Below the pieces are notes generated by a model that was not told where the DNA came from, made no database searches, and saw only the letters and a list, made by a program, of their open reading frames with translations. From NCBI RefSeq assembly GCF_005938105.1, contig NZ_VCPE01000014.1:62001-126000 (forward strand): a DNA stretch of 64,000 nt, in the 5' to 3' direction. The DNA is from Brucella haematophila (lineage in GTDB: Bacteria; Pseudomonadota; Alphaproteobacteria; Rhizobiales; Rhizobiaceae). The position numbers and the translations under genes are program-made. Within the stretch, counting starts at the first letter, position 1; every line of letters starts with the position of its first letter. Positions 38,491 through 47,023 of this stretch are shown in pieces.

Positions 38491-38518
38491 AAAAACGCGG
38501 AGAAATCCCCGCGTTTTT
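38491..38518. terminator. Intrinsic terminator after fabF
   Basis: AAAAACGCGG pairs with CCGCGTTTTT around an 8-base loop. It terminates fabF on the minus strand and looks symmetrical enough to act in both directions. Confidence 0.9.
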
Positions 38519-38561
38519 ATTTATTCCTATTAGATTTTGACTTTCCGACTGGAAAAGCCGG

Positions 38562-39827
38562 TCAGGAATAGCGACGCAGCACCAGCGAAGCGTTGGTTCC
38601 GCCGAATCCGAAGGAGTTCGACAGGGCCACGTCGATCTTGCGTTCGCGCGCCTTATGCGGCACCAGATCGATCTTGGTCTGGACCGCCGGATTGTCGAGA
38701 TTGAGCGTCGCAGGCGCAACATTGTCGCGAATGGCCAGCGTCGAGAAAATCGCTTCGGCAGCACCGGCAGCACCCAGAAGATGGCCGATGGACGACTTGG
38801 TCGAGGACATGGAAATCTTCGAAGCCGCATCGCCGACCACGCGCTCGACAGCGCCCAGCTCGATCGTATCAGCCATGGTCGATGTGCCATGGGCGTTGAT
38901 GTAATCGATCTGGTCCGGCGTGATTTCAGCGCGCTTGAGAGCCGCAACCATGCAGCGCTCGGCGCCTTCGCCGCTCTCGGTCGGAGCCGTGATGTGATAG
39001 GCATCGCCCGACAGGCCGTAACCGATCACTTCGGCATAGATCTTCGCGCCACGCGCCAGCGCGTGTTCAAGTTCTTCCAGAACCACAACGCCCGCACCTT
39101 CGCCCATGACGAAGCCGTCGCGGTCGTCGTCATAAGGACGCGACGCGGCGGTCGGGTCATCGTTGCGCTTGGTGGAAAGCGCCTTGCAGGCTGCAAAGCC
39201 CGCCAGCGAAATGCGGCTGACCGGCGATTCCGTACCACCGGCAACCATCACGTCAGCATCGCCGAAAGCGATCAGGCGTGCGGCATCGCCAATGGCGTGC
39301 GTGCCCGTTGCACAAGCGGTGACGACCGAATGGTTCGGGCCGCGCAGATTGTGCTTGATCGACACATGGCCGGAAGCCAGGTTGATCAGACGTCCGGGAA
39401 TGAAGAACGGGGAAATGCGGCGTGGGCCCTTGTCGCGCAGCGTGTAGCCTGCTTCGACGATGCCTTCGATGCCGCCAATGCCGGAACCGATCAGAACGCC
39501 GGTGCGCACCTGATCTTCGTCGCTCTCGGGATGCCAGTTCGCGTCATCCAGCGCCTGATCGGCAGCGCCGACGGCATAGACGATGAACGGATCGACCTTA
39601 CGCTGTTCCTTGGGCTCCATATGGAGGTCGGCATTGAACGTGCCGTTGGTACCGTCGCCTACCGGAATGCGGCAGGCAATCTGGCAGGCCAGATCGTCAA
39701 CCTCGAATTCCGTGATGCGGCGAGCCCCGCTTTCGCCAGCCAGAAGCCGCTTCCAGGACTCTTCCACACCGCTTGCAAGCGGTGACACCAGACCGAGACC
39801 GGTGATGACGACACGCCTCATATCCAC
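38562..39827 (-). CDS. fabF: 3-oxoacyl-[acyl-carrier-protein] synthase II
   Basis: 421 residues. The condensing-enzyme triad is complete: Cys in VTACATGTHAIGDA near residue 170, His in YINAHGTSTMADTIE and His in SSTKSSIGHLLGAAGA. It elongates acyl-ACP with malonyl-ACP. It is downstream of acpP with a 340-bp gap, transcribed in the same direction, the usual acpP-fabF order. Confidence 0.97.
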   Translation of the reverse strand: MDMRRVVITGLGLVSPLASGVEESWKRLLAGESGARRITEFEVDDLACQIACRIPVGDGTNGTFNADLHMEPKEQRKVDPFIVYAVGAADQALDDANWHPESDEDQVRTGVLIGSGIGGIEGIVEAGYTLRDKGPRRISPFFIPGRLINLASGHVSIKHNLRGPNHSVVTACATGTHAIGDAARLIAFGDADVMVAGGTESPVSRISLAGFAACKALSTKRNDDPTAASRPYDDDRDGFVMGEGAGVVVLEELEHALARGAKIYAEVIGYGLSGDAYHITAPTESGEGAERCMVAALKRAEITPDQIDYINAHGTSTMADTIELGAVERVVGDAASKISMSSTKSSIGHLLGAAGAAEAIFSTLAIRDNVAPATLNLDNPAVQTKIDLVPHKARERKIDVALSNSFGFGGTNASLVLRRYS

Positions 39828-40167
39828 CCCTTAAAACTGTTATGTCACGAGCATCAACCCGCAGGCTTTCACCGGCAGATGCAACGTCCGGGCCTGATAT
39901 AAGGGATGATGCTCCAATCGTTAAATCGGAGTCTGCCGCAGGAGCCAGTCGAAACTTGGACGACGCTTGGCATCCCGGCAAATTCACTTGAATGCCGAAA
40001 ACGGCACGCACAGACATCCATAAGACTGTTCTGTGCGTTGTAGCTGCTGGCATTCCCGGACGCGAGCGGCCTCTTTTCAAAGGCGCCGCATCCGGCAATG
40101 TCAGACTATAGCTCAGAATACAGGCAGGGCCGGGATCCGAAGAGCCCAGCCCTCAACTCTGTTCTGA
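39828..40167. other. acpP-fabF intergenic region
   Basis: 340 bp with no convincing gene. Directly after the acpP stop, AGGGCCGGG and CCCAGCCCT (40126-40153) form a hairpin without a T-run, a possible weak terminator or processing site. The remainder should hold a fabF promoter. Confidence 0.5.
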
Positions 40168-40404
40168 TTAGGCAGAAGCCTTGTCGATGAACTTCACGGC
40201 GTCGCCGACCGTGAGGATCGTTTCTGCAGCGTCGTCAGGAATTTCAACGCCGAATTCTTCTTCGAAAGCCATGACCAGCTCGACGGTGTCGAGGCTGTCT
40301 GCGCCGAGATCATCAATGAAGCTTGCGCCTTCCGTGACCTTGTCGGCATCTACGCCCAGATGTTCAACAACGATTTTCTTGACGCGCTCTGCGGTATCGC
40401 TCAT
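40168..40404 (-). CDS. acpP: Acyl carrier protein
   Basis: 78 residues, very acidic. The phosphopantetheine-bearing serine is in [13 protein letters not shown] at about residue 37. AcpP carries growing fatty acyl chains in the cytosol and serves FabD, FabG and FabF encoded around it. A 276-bp gap separates it from fabG, so it likely has its own strong promoter. Confidence 0.98.
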   Translation of the reverse strand: MSDTAERVKKIVVEHLGVDADKVTEGASFIDDLGADSLDTVELVMAFEEEFGVEIPDDAAETILTVGDAVKFIDKASA

Positions 40405-40680
40405 GTCGGAACCTCGACCTGTGTGTTTGTTGCTCTGCCTTGGTTAGCGGCATGCAGGATTGTAATCAAGTTATAAGATGCCTGTCAGCTTCAAGCGATG
40501 TCGCCCGGACAGCCATCCTGTGGATATTCCTTTCGGAACAGGATCGCGACATTTCCATTAGAAACACCGCAACTCTCGATGGGCGCATTACCACGCTTCT
40601 TGGGCGAGGCAAAGCGCCTTTTCCTGTCACGCCCCCGCTATTAAGGTATTTTATACCATAATTCAGGGGGGTGAAGGGGA

Positions 40681-41418
40681 TCAGATCATGGCCATGCCGC
40701 CATTGATATGCAGCGTCTGGCCCGTCACGTAACCGGCCTGCTCGCTGGCCAGATAGACCACGGCAGCAGCGATATCGGCGCCCACGCCCATGCGCTTCAT
40801 GGGAATATTGGCCATGATCGCTTCTTTCTGCTTGTCGTTCAGCTTGTCGGTCATGGCCGATTCGATGAAGCCCGGCGCAATGCAATTCACCGTCACATTG
40901 CGGCTTGCGATTTCCTGCGCCAGCGACTTGGAGAAGCCGATAAGGCCCGCCTTCGATGCGCAATAATTCGCCTGACCCGGATTGCCGGTCACGCCAACGA
41001 TGGAGGTGATGTTGATAATGCGGCCATTGCGGCGGCGCATCATCGGATGGGTCAGCTCACGCGTCAGATTGAAGACCGAGGTGAGATTGACGTTCAGAAC
41101 AGCATCCCAGTCTTCGTCGCTCATGCGCACGAATAGACCGTCGCGGGTGATACCGGCATTGTTGACGAGAATATCAACGCCGCCCAGCTCTTCTTCCGCC
41201 TTCTGGCCGAGCGCCTTGACGGCTTCGCGATCCGACAGATTGGCCGGGAAGATGAAAGTACGGTCGCCGAGTTCGGCAGCCAGTTCCTTCAGCTTTTCTT
41301 CGCGCGTGCCATGCAGGCCGACAATAGCGCCCTGTGCATGGAGAGCGCGAGCAATCGCTTCACCCAGACCGCCGGTCGCACCGGTTACGAGAGCCTTGCG
41401 GCCAGTCAGATCAAACAT
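40681..41418 (-). CDS. fabG: 3-oxoacyl-[acyl-carrier-protein] reductase
   Basis: 245 residues, SDR fold: TGATGGLGEAI (cofactor loop, residues 12-22), NNAG near 87, the catalytic Ser in NITSIVG and YCASK as the YxxxK motif near residue 151. It reduces 3-oxoacyl-ACP with NADPH. It follows fabD by 12 bases, so they are co-transcribed. Confidence 0.97.
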   Translation of the reverse strand: MFDLTGRKALVTGATGGLGEAIARALHAQGAIVGLHGTREEKLKELAAELGDRTFIFPANLSDREAVKALGQKAEEELGGVDILVNNAGITRDGLFVRMSDEDWDAVLNVNLTSVFNLTRELTHPMMRRRNGRIINITSIVGVTGNPGQANYCASKAGLIGFSKSLAQEIASRNVTVNCIAPGFIESAMTDKLNDKQKEAIMANIPMKRMGVGADIAAAVVYLASEQAGYVTGQTLHINGGMAMI

Positions 41419-41430
41419 GCGAAATCCCTT

Positions 41431-42375
41431 TTAAGCGTTGAGAGCAGCTATCGCTGCTTCGATTTCTTCAGCCGAACCAACGGCAGCGCCCGACACATCC
41501 TTGGAGATGCGACGCGCCAGACCGGTCAGAACCTTGCCCGAACCTACTTCATAAAGCGAAGTCACGCCATTGGCGGCAAACCATTCCACGGTTTCGCGCC
41601 AGCGCACCTGACCCGTCACCTGTTCGACCAGCAGATCGGCAATTTCGTTGGCGTCCGTCACCGGCGCTGCACGCACATTGGCGATGAGCGGCACAACCGG
41701 ATTGTGCTTTTCGACGCTGGCCAGCGCTTCGCGCATTGCTTCGGCGGCAGGCGCCATCAGGGTCGAATGGAAAGGTGCGGACACCGGCAGCATGATGGCG
41801 CGCTTCGCGCCCTTCTCGGACGCAAGCGAAGCCGCCAGCTCGACCGCAGCCTTGGAACCCGAAATCACCAGCTGGCCGCCGCCATTGTCATTGGCGATCT
41901 GAACAGAACCGGAAGCCTTGGCTTCCGTGCAGATCGCTTCAACGTCGCCATGTTCCAGACCGATGATGGCCGCCATCGCGCCTTCACCAACCGGAACGGC
42001 CTTCTGCATCGCGTTGCCGCGAATGCGCAGGAGACGCGCCGTGTCGGCAAGCGAGAACGTACCAGCAGCACAAAGCGCCGAATATTCGCCCAACGAGTGA
42101 CCGGCCACGTAGGAAACCTTTTCCTTCAGCGAGAAGCCACGCGCTTCCATGACGCGCAGGACGGCCATCGACACGGCCATCAGCGCAGGCTGCGCATTGG
42201 CAGTGAGCGTCAGAACGTCTTCCGGGCCTTCGAACATGGTGGCAGACAGCTTTTCGCCGAGCGCTGCGTCCACTTCGTCAAAGACGGCGCGCGCTTCCGC
42301 GAACTGTTCGGCCAGGGCCTTGCCCATGCCTACCGCCTGGCTGCCCTGTCCGGGAAAGGTAAATGCTACCGCCAT
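41431..42375 (-). CDS. fabD: Malonyl-CoA:ACP transacylase
   Basis: 314 residues. Oxyanion Gln in FPGQGSQAVGMG, nucleophile Ser in AGHSLGEYSAL near residue 92, Arg/His segments VSAPFHSTLMAPAAEAM. It loads malonyl groups onto AcpP. It is the first gene of the fab run and is divergent from rpsF. Confidence 0.97.
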   Translation of the reverse strand: MAVAFTFPGQGSQAVGMGKALAEQFAEARAVFDEVDAALGEKLSATMFEGPEDVLTLTANAQPALMAVSMAVLRVMEARGFSLKEKVSYVAGHSLGEYSALCAAGTFSLADTARLLRIRGNAMQKAVPVGEGAMAAIIGLEHGDVEAICTEAKASGSVQIANDNGGGQLVISGSKAAVELAASLASEKGAKRAIMLPVSAPFHSTLMAPAAEAMREALASVEKHNPVVPLIANVRAAPVTDANEIADLLVEQVTGQVRWRETVEWFAANGVTSLYEVGSGKVLTGLARRISKDVSGAAVGSAEEIEAAIAALNA

Positions 42376-42608
42376 TGATGCCTCATTCTGGTTTTATACA
42401 TATGACGATGTCGAAACCGGTATCCGTTTTCGCCGACATGCCCTGCAATTAATGCACAATTTGGCGCGATGTGCCTTAGCCTTGGGCGAAAAGTCAAGCA
42501 TTTGTCGGTTTTTCGGGGATATCGCGCTTGCAAACAAGGGGAAAAACACGTAATAGCCGCCCGTTCATTGCTCGGCACCAGCTGGGGGCTGAACGGAGGG
42601 CCGTGTCC

Positions 42609-42628
42609 CTAACTAATGATTTAGTTAG
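42609..42628. promoter_or_regulatory. 20-bp perfect inverted repeat between fabD and rpsF
   Basis: CTAACTAA and TTAGTTAG are separated by TGAT. The site lies 157 bp before the rpsF start and 234 bp before fabD. Its symmetry is that of a dimeric-repressor operator. The 409-bp gap 42376-42784 otherwise holds the S6:S18-like leader and presumably both promoters. Confidence 0.45.
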
Positions 42629-42704
42629 AAATACGTTGGAAGTCATAAGCGCTTCGGCCTCCCGTGTCTCCGCTCTCGACCGTCTCAAGTACGCGTCCTT
42701 TCTT

Positions 42705-42752
42705 CACCGGTTTTCCGGCAAAAGAGAAGTCGCAGGGGCTTAGCCGCTGGTG
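42705..42752 (+). ncRNA. Possible S6:S18-binding leader motif of the rpsF mRNA
   Basis: CACCGG at 42705 can pair with CCGCTGGTG at 42744, leaving a CCG-containing bulge, ending about 30 bases before the rpsF start. The published S6:S18 mRNA motif has a CCG bulge next to a stem and lets the S6:S18 complex repress its own operon. The assignment rests on the CCG-stem pattern and position only. Confidence 0.35.
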
Positions 42753-42784
42753 TCGGCGTGATATAACGAAGAAAGGCAAAGCCA

Positions 42785-43240
42785 ATGGCTCTTTATGAAC
42801 ATGTGCTTCTTGCCCGCCAGGACATTTCCCAGCAGCAGGTCGACGCTCTCGTCGAACAGTACAAGGGTGTCCTCGAAGCTAATGGCGGCAAGGTCGGTAA
42901 GGTTGAAGCTTGGGGTCTGCGTCCCCTCACCTACCGTATCAACAAGAACCGTAAGGCGTATTATACGCTTCTGAACATCGACGCTCCGGCTGCTGCCGTT
43001 GCTGAAATGGAACGTCAGATGCGTATCAATGAAGACGTCCTGCGCTTCATGACCATTCGCGTTGAAGAACACGAAGAAGGCCAGTCGGCTATGCTGACCC
43101 GCCGTGACGACCGTCGCGAGCGTGATGGTGATGACCGTCCGCGCCGCCGTGAAGGTGGTTTCGACCGCGGTGATCGTGGCGATCGCGGTGATCGCGGCCC
43201 ACGTCGCCCACGCGACAACGAAGCTGGTGAAGGAGCATAA
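42785..43240 (+). CDS. rpsF: 30S ribosomal protein S6 with a charged C-terminal extension
   Basis: 151 residues; the S6 domain is residues 1-~98 ([15 protein letters not shown] ... [18 protein letters not shown]). The remaining ~50 residues are an Arg/Asp/Gly-rich tail with repeats of GDR, encoded by short near-repeats. Such tails are common in alphaproteobacterial S6. S6 binds S18 on the 30S platform. rpsR follows after two bases. Confidence 0.97.
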   Translation: MALYEHVLLARQDISQQQVDALVEQYKGVLEANGGKVGKVEAWGLRPLTYRINKNRKAYYTLLNIDAPAAAVAEMERQMRINEDVLRFMTIRVEEHEEGQSAMLTRRDDRRERDGDDRPRRREGGFDRGDRGDRGDRGPRRPRDNEAGEGA

Positions 43241-43242
43241 TC

Positions 43243-43491
43243 ATGGTTGATATCAATCAGATCCCGACCCGCCGTCCTTTCCATCGCCGTCGCAAGACGT
43301 GCCCGTTCTCCGGCGCAAACGCACCGAAGATCGACTACAAGGACATCAAGCTTCTGCAGCGTTACATTTCCGAACGCGGCAAGATCGTTCCTTCCCGTAT
43401 TACGGCTGTCAGCCAGAAGAAGCAGCGTGAACTCGCCAAGGCGATCAAGCGCGCTCGTTTCCTCGGCCTGCTGCCTTACGTTGTGAAGTAA
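43243..43491 (+). CDS. rpsR: 30S ribosomal protein S18
   Basis: 82 residues, basic, with the core [20 protein letters not shown] and the [21 protein letters not shown] helix. It binds 16S rRNA as a heterodimer with S6. Translation is probably coupled to rpsF, two bases upstream. A terminator follows at 43514. Confidence 0.98.
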   Translation: MVDINQIPTRRPFHRRRKTCPFSGANAPKIDYKDIKLLQRYISERGKIVPSRITAVSQKKQRELAKAIKRARFLGLLPYVVK

Positions 43492-43513
43492 GATCGAGTG
43501 AAGTAAGACATTT

Positions 43514-43553
43514 TCGGGAGGCATTCTCATCAGAGTTTGCCTCCCGATCCCCT
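43514..43553 (+). terminator. Terminator after rpsR
   Basis: TCGGGAGGCA pairs with TGCCTCCCGA (14-base loop), followed by TCCCCTTTTCC. The interrupted T-run suggests partial read-through to the DUF2232 gene. Confidence 0.75.
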
Positions 43554-43667
43554 TTTCCTCCATTGCGATGGGCGCGACGGAGTGTATTAAAAACCCAAGT
43601 TGAGACGCAGCCCTCGTGCCGTCTCTAACTGCAAAACCGGAATAGCCGGAGCAGGACAGCGAGACTG

Positions 43668-44642
43668 ATGAAATTCAATGGAACCATTATTGGTGTCGGC
43701 ATATTGGCGGGGCTTGCCTCGGCATTGATGTCGTCCGGCGTCATTGTCCAGTCGGGCATGGCGATGGTTCTGTATTTCCTGACGCCGCTTCCCATTTTCG
43801 TCGCAGCACTCGGCTGGGGTTCCACCGCCGGTATCGTTGCAGCAGCCGTCGCAACCATCGCAGTCGGCGTTTTTGCCGTTCCGATGGCTGCCCTCCTGAT
43901 GGCGCTGACGAGCTATGTCCCTGCCGCCATCGGCGCATATCTGTCCGGCCTTGCGCGTCCTGCCGAAGAACTGGGCGGACCGAAGGACGTGATGGTCTGG
44001 TATCCGCTGTCGGATATCGTGTTCCGCCTCGCCTTGATGGTGGCGGTCTCCTTCATCGTCATCGGCGCAATTCTCGGCTTCGGCCCGGATATGGCGCGGG
44101 AACTGGCCAATGCGGTTATCGACCGCGTTGCGGAAGCTGACCCACAATTCACCGCCAGCGATGAAATGCGCGACACAATGTCGGCGCTGTTGATGTTCGC
44201 CCTTCCGGCGATCCAGCCCGCCACCTGCCTCGCCATTCTGGTCGGTAATCTCTATCTGGCGCTGCGCCTGACCGCCATGTCGGGCCGTCTGCGCCGTCCG
44301 CGTGACGATTGGCCCGCAACGCTGCGCATGCCGCGCCCGGCGCTGATCGTCTTCGCAATCGCGCTTGCTGTCGCCTTCTTCTCGGGCGCCGCCGGTCTGG
44401 TGGCAACCGTGGTGGTGGGCGCACTCGGCGCAGGCTTCATGATGGCGGGTCTTGCCATCATGCATATGCGCACACGCGGCAAGGTATGGCGCCCGGTGGC
44501 GCTGTGGTTTGCCTATTTTGCGATCATTCTCTTCGCATTCCTGCTCTTCGTCTTCATGGTTGTCGGCCTTTTCGATACGTCGCGTGGCGCGCCGATCTCG
44601 AAAATTCCGGGCAGCGACAAGAGCACCGATAAACAACAGTAA
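43668..44642 (+). CDS. DUF2232 (YybS-like) multi-span membrane protein
   Basis: 324 residues with about eight hydrophobic helices, for example MALTSYVPAAIGAYLSG and LIVFAIALAVAFFSGAAGL. Proteins of this type (YybS-like) sit between rpsR and rplI in many bacteria, which fits this position exactly. Fold comparisons relate them to transporter S components, but no substrate is known. rplI starts 30 bases downstream. Confidence 0.88.
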   Translation: MKFNGTIIGVGILAGLASALMSSGVIVQSGMAMVLYFLTPLPIFVAALGWGSTAGIVAAAVATIAVGVFAVPMAALLMALTSYVPAAIGAYLSGLARPAEELGGPKDVMVWYPLSDIVFRLALMVAVSFIVIGAILGFGPDMARELANAVIDRVAEADPQFTASDEMRDTMSALLMFALPAIQPATCLAILVGNLYLALRLTAMSGRLRRPRDDWPATLRMPRPALIVFAIALAVAFFSGAAGLVATVVVGALGAGFMMAGLAIMHMRTRGKVWRPVALWFAYFAIILFAFLLFVFMVVGLFDTSRGAPISKIPGSDKSTDKQQ

Positions 44643-44672
44643 CCCGAATCAAACACTCGAAAGGAAACTCCA

Positions 44673-45242
44673 ATGGAAGTCATTCTTCTGGAACGCATTG
44701 GCCGCCTCGGCCAGATGGGCGAAACCGTCAAGGTCAAGGACGGCTATGCCCGTAACTTCCTGCTCCCGCAGGGCAAGGCTCTTCGTGCCAACGAAGCCAA
44801 CAAGAAGAAGTTCGAAGGCCAGCGCGCTCAGCTCGAAGCCCAGAACCTGGAACGCAAGAACGAAGCAAGCGCCGTTGCTGAAAAGCTCAGCGGCCAGAGC
44901 TTCATCGTTGTGCGTTCGGCTGGTGAAACCGGTCAGCTCTACGGTTCGGTTTCGACCCGCGACATCGCCGACATCATCACCGCAAACGGCTTCACCCTGC
45001 ACCGCAACCAGGTTGAACTGAACCATCCGATCAAGACGATCGGCCTGCACGAAGTTTCGATTTCGCTGCATCCGGAAGTTCAGGTTGAAGTGACCGTCAA
45101 CATCGCTCGTTCGAACGAAGAAGCTGAACGTCAGGCAAAGGGTGAAGACCTCACCTCGATCGAAGCCATCTACGGCATCGAAGAAGCCCCGCTTTCGGAA
45201 GAAGTCTTCGACGAAGACGAAGAAGCTGAAGACCAGGCTTAA
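44673..45242 (+). CDS. rplI: 50S ribosomal protein L9
   Basis: 189 residues. The N-terminal rRNA-binding domain ([36 protein letters not shown]), the long connecting helix and the C-terminal domain are all present. The last ~35 residues form an acidic extension ([14 protein letters not shown]) common in alphaproteobacteria. AAAGGA before the ATG is a good ribosome-binding site. Confidence 0.98.
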   Translation: MEVILLERIGRLGQMGETVKVKDGYARNFLLPQGKALRANEANKKKFEGQRAQLEAQNLERKNEASAVAEKLSGQSFIVVRSAGETGQLYGSVSTRDIADIITANGFTLHRNQVELNHPIKTIGLHEVSISLHPEVQVEVTVNIARSNEEAERQAKGEDLTSIEAIYGIEEAPLSEEVFDEDEEAEDQA

Positions 45243-45314
45243 TTAGCCACCTATTATCTCCAGAAAGCCTGTTTTCGTAATAGGCATTCCAATGGTGGTA
45301 AACTTTAAATGATC

Positions 45315-45348
45315 ATGCCCGGCGGCCTCCGCCGGGCATTTTCTCTTT
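45315..45348 (+). terminator. Intrinsic terminator of the rplI operon
   Basis: An 11-bp perfect stem ATGCCCGGCGG / CCGCCGGGCAT with a CCT loop is followed by TTTCTCTTT. It occupies the gap 45243-45573; the rest of that gap shows no gene and should contain the cfa promoter. Confidence 0.93.
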
Positions 45349-45573
45349 CCAGAACGGGAAAACTGCCTATTCTTCTCCTTGGTAATGTATTGGAGAGGGT
45401 GCAGACGGAAACGTCCGCGTTGCTTAAGACAGCGTTCCCAAGGCCGGTAGACCTTATGGATCACTGCCTGAAAATCTAATGACAGTGTGGCTCGACAAGA
45501 GGATACACAAGCCGCCTGCCGTGCAACCGCATGGATGCTACGCCTGCCTCATCCATAAAAGGAGATGGGGCCG

Positions 45574-46854
45574 ATGTATGGAATGATGCGTACTGTTCTT
45601 TCGCATATGATTAAAACCGGAGACCTGACGGTCACCGATTCTAGTGGTGCGCGTTCGCAGTATGGCGACAAGACCGGTGTGCCGGTTCATATACACTTCA
45701 AGACGAAGCACGCCGAGCGCGCCGTAGCGCTCGACCCCGAACTGAAACTCGCCGAATGCTTCATGGACGGCGAGATCGATTTTCTGGACGGTGATATTTA
45801 CACGTTGCTCCAGATCGTATTCGAAAATACCGGGCCAACCGCCGCGACTGAGCCTTGGATGAAGGCGCTTGCAAAGCTGCGCATTCTGTTCCGCCGCTTC
45901 CAGCAGATGAACACGATTGCGCGTTCGTCCGACAATATAAAAAGCCATTACGACCTGTCCGGTGAGCTTTACGACCTGTTTCTCGATCCGGACAAGCAGT
46001 ATTCCTGCGCCTATTTCGAAACACCAAATGCAACGCTCGCCGAGGCGCAACTCGCCAAGAAGCGCCATATCGCGGCGAAACTGCTGGTGAAGGAAGGCGA
46101 CAACGTGCTGGATATCGGCTGCGGCTGGGGCGGCATGGGCCTGTATCTCGCCCGCCACCTCAAGGCCAATGTGACCGGCGTGACCTTGTCGGAAGAACAG
46201 CACGGCATCGCCAATCAGCGCGCCCTTGATGAAGGACTTTCGGACCGCGCCAAGTTCGAGCTGACCGACTATCGCAACATTGACGACAAGTTCGACCGTC
46301 TGGTTTCGGTCGGCATGTTCGAGCATGTCGGTGTCGGCCATTTTGCGGAATATTTCCAGCATGTGGCACGGCTGATGAAGCCGGATGGCGTGTTCCTGCT
46401 GCATGCCATCGGGCGTTCCGACGGACCGGGCGCGACCAATCCGTTCATCCGCAAATACATCTTTCCGGGCGGCTATATCCCTGCCCTGTCGGAGGTGCTG
46501 CCGCATATCGAAAAGGCCGGGCTTTATGTCACAGACATCGAAATTCTGCGGCTGCATTATGCGGAAACGCTCAAGGCCTGGCGTGAGGCCTTCATGGCCA
46601 ATCGCGAGCGGGCCAAGGCGCTTTATGACGAACGCTTCTGCCGCATGTGGGAGTTTTATCTCGCCGCATCGGAAAGCGCCTTCCGCTGGCAGAACATGAT
46701 GGTGTTCCACATCCAGATTGCGCACCGGCAGGAATCCGTTCCGCTGACGCGCAACTATATCGAAGCGGAAGAAAAGCGCCTGAAGCGGCTCGACAGTGCA
46801 CCAAAGGGGGCCAATAGCGAGGCCCGCGCCGTCAAGAAAAGCATGAATGCCTGA
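45574..46854 (+). CDS. cfa: Cyclopropane-fatty-acyl-phospholipid synthase family protein
   Basis: About 426 residues from ATG 45574, nine bases after GGAG; an ATG at 45565 directly abuts the GGAG and is less likely. The AdoMet-binding motif VLDIGCGWGGMGLYLA lies near residue 185, with the Cfa signature segments SYDLSG-like HYDLSGELYDLFLDPDKQYSCAYF and the late RRWEF-like RMWEFYLAASESAFR. It adds a methylene bridge to unsaturated lipid chains at the inner membrane, typically in stationary phase. Confidence 0.94.
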   Translation: MYGMMRTVLSHMIKTGDLTVTDSSGARSQYGDKTGVPVHIHFKTKHAERAVALDPELKLAECFMDGEIDFLDGDIYTLLQIVFENTGPTAATEPWMKALAKLRILFRRFQQMNTIARSSDNIKSHYDLSGELYDLFLDPDKQYSCAYFETPNATLAEAQLAKKRHIAAKLLVKEGDNVLDIGCGWGGMGLYLARHLKANVTGVTLSEEQHGIANQRALDEGLSDRAKFELTDYRNIDDKFDRLVSVGMFEHVGVGHFAEYFQHVARLMKPDGVFLLHAIGRSDGPGATNPFIRKYIFPGGYIPALSEVLPHIEKAGLYVTDIEILRLHYAETLKAWREAFMANRERAKALYDERFCRMWEFYLAASESAFRWQNMMVFHIQIAHRQESVPLTRNYIEAEEKRLKRLDSAPKGANSEARAVKKSMNA

Positions 46855-46884
46855 TCCGGCAAGCGCCGGTTCACACGATCAAAG

Positions 46885-46914
46885 AAGGGCTGCCGTCTCC
46901 GGCAGCCCTTTTTT
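46885..46914 (+). terminator. Intrinsic terminator of cfa
   Basis: AAGGGCTGCC pairs with GGCAGCCCTT (loop GTCTCC), followed by an uninterrupted TTTT run. Confidence 0.93.
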
Positions 46915-46921
46915 ACGTTAT

Positions 46922-47023
46922 TCGGCCTTCAGCACGAGTCCGTGTCCTACTCGACCTTCGGCACTAGACTATGTCTTCCTCGGCCTTCGGCACGAGTCTA
47001 TGTTTTAGTCGGCCTTCGGCACT
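46922..47023. repeat. 29-bp imperfect tandem repeat overlapping a gene end
   Basis: Units start at 46922, 46951 and 46980 with a partial fourth at 47009; each starts TCGGCCTTCGGCAC or a close variant. The fourth unit is inside the coding 3' end of the nucleoside-permease-like gene (encoding PKAD), so the extra units look like duplicated gene ends beyond the stop. Confidence 0.88.

Noticed and set aside
46922-47023. 29-bp repeats considered as a CRISPR or integron attC site
   Set aside because: Units are directly adjacent without spacers and the last unit is coding; no integrase is present.
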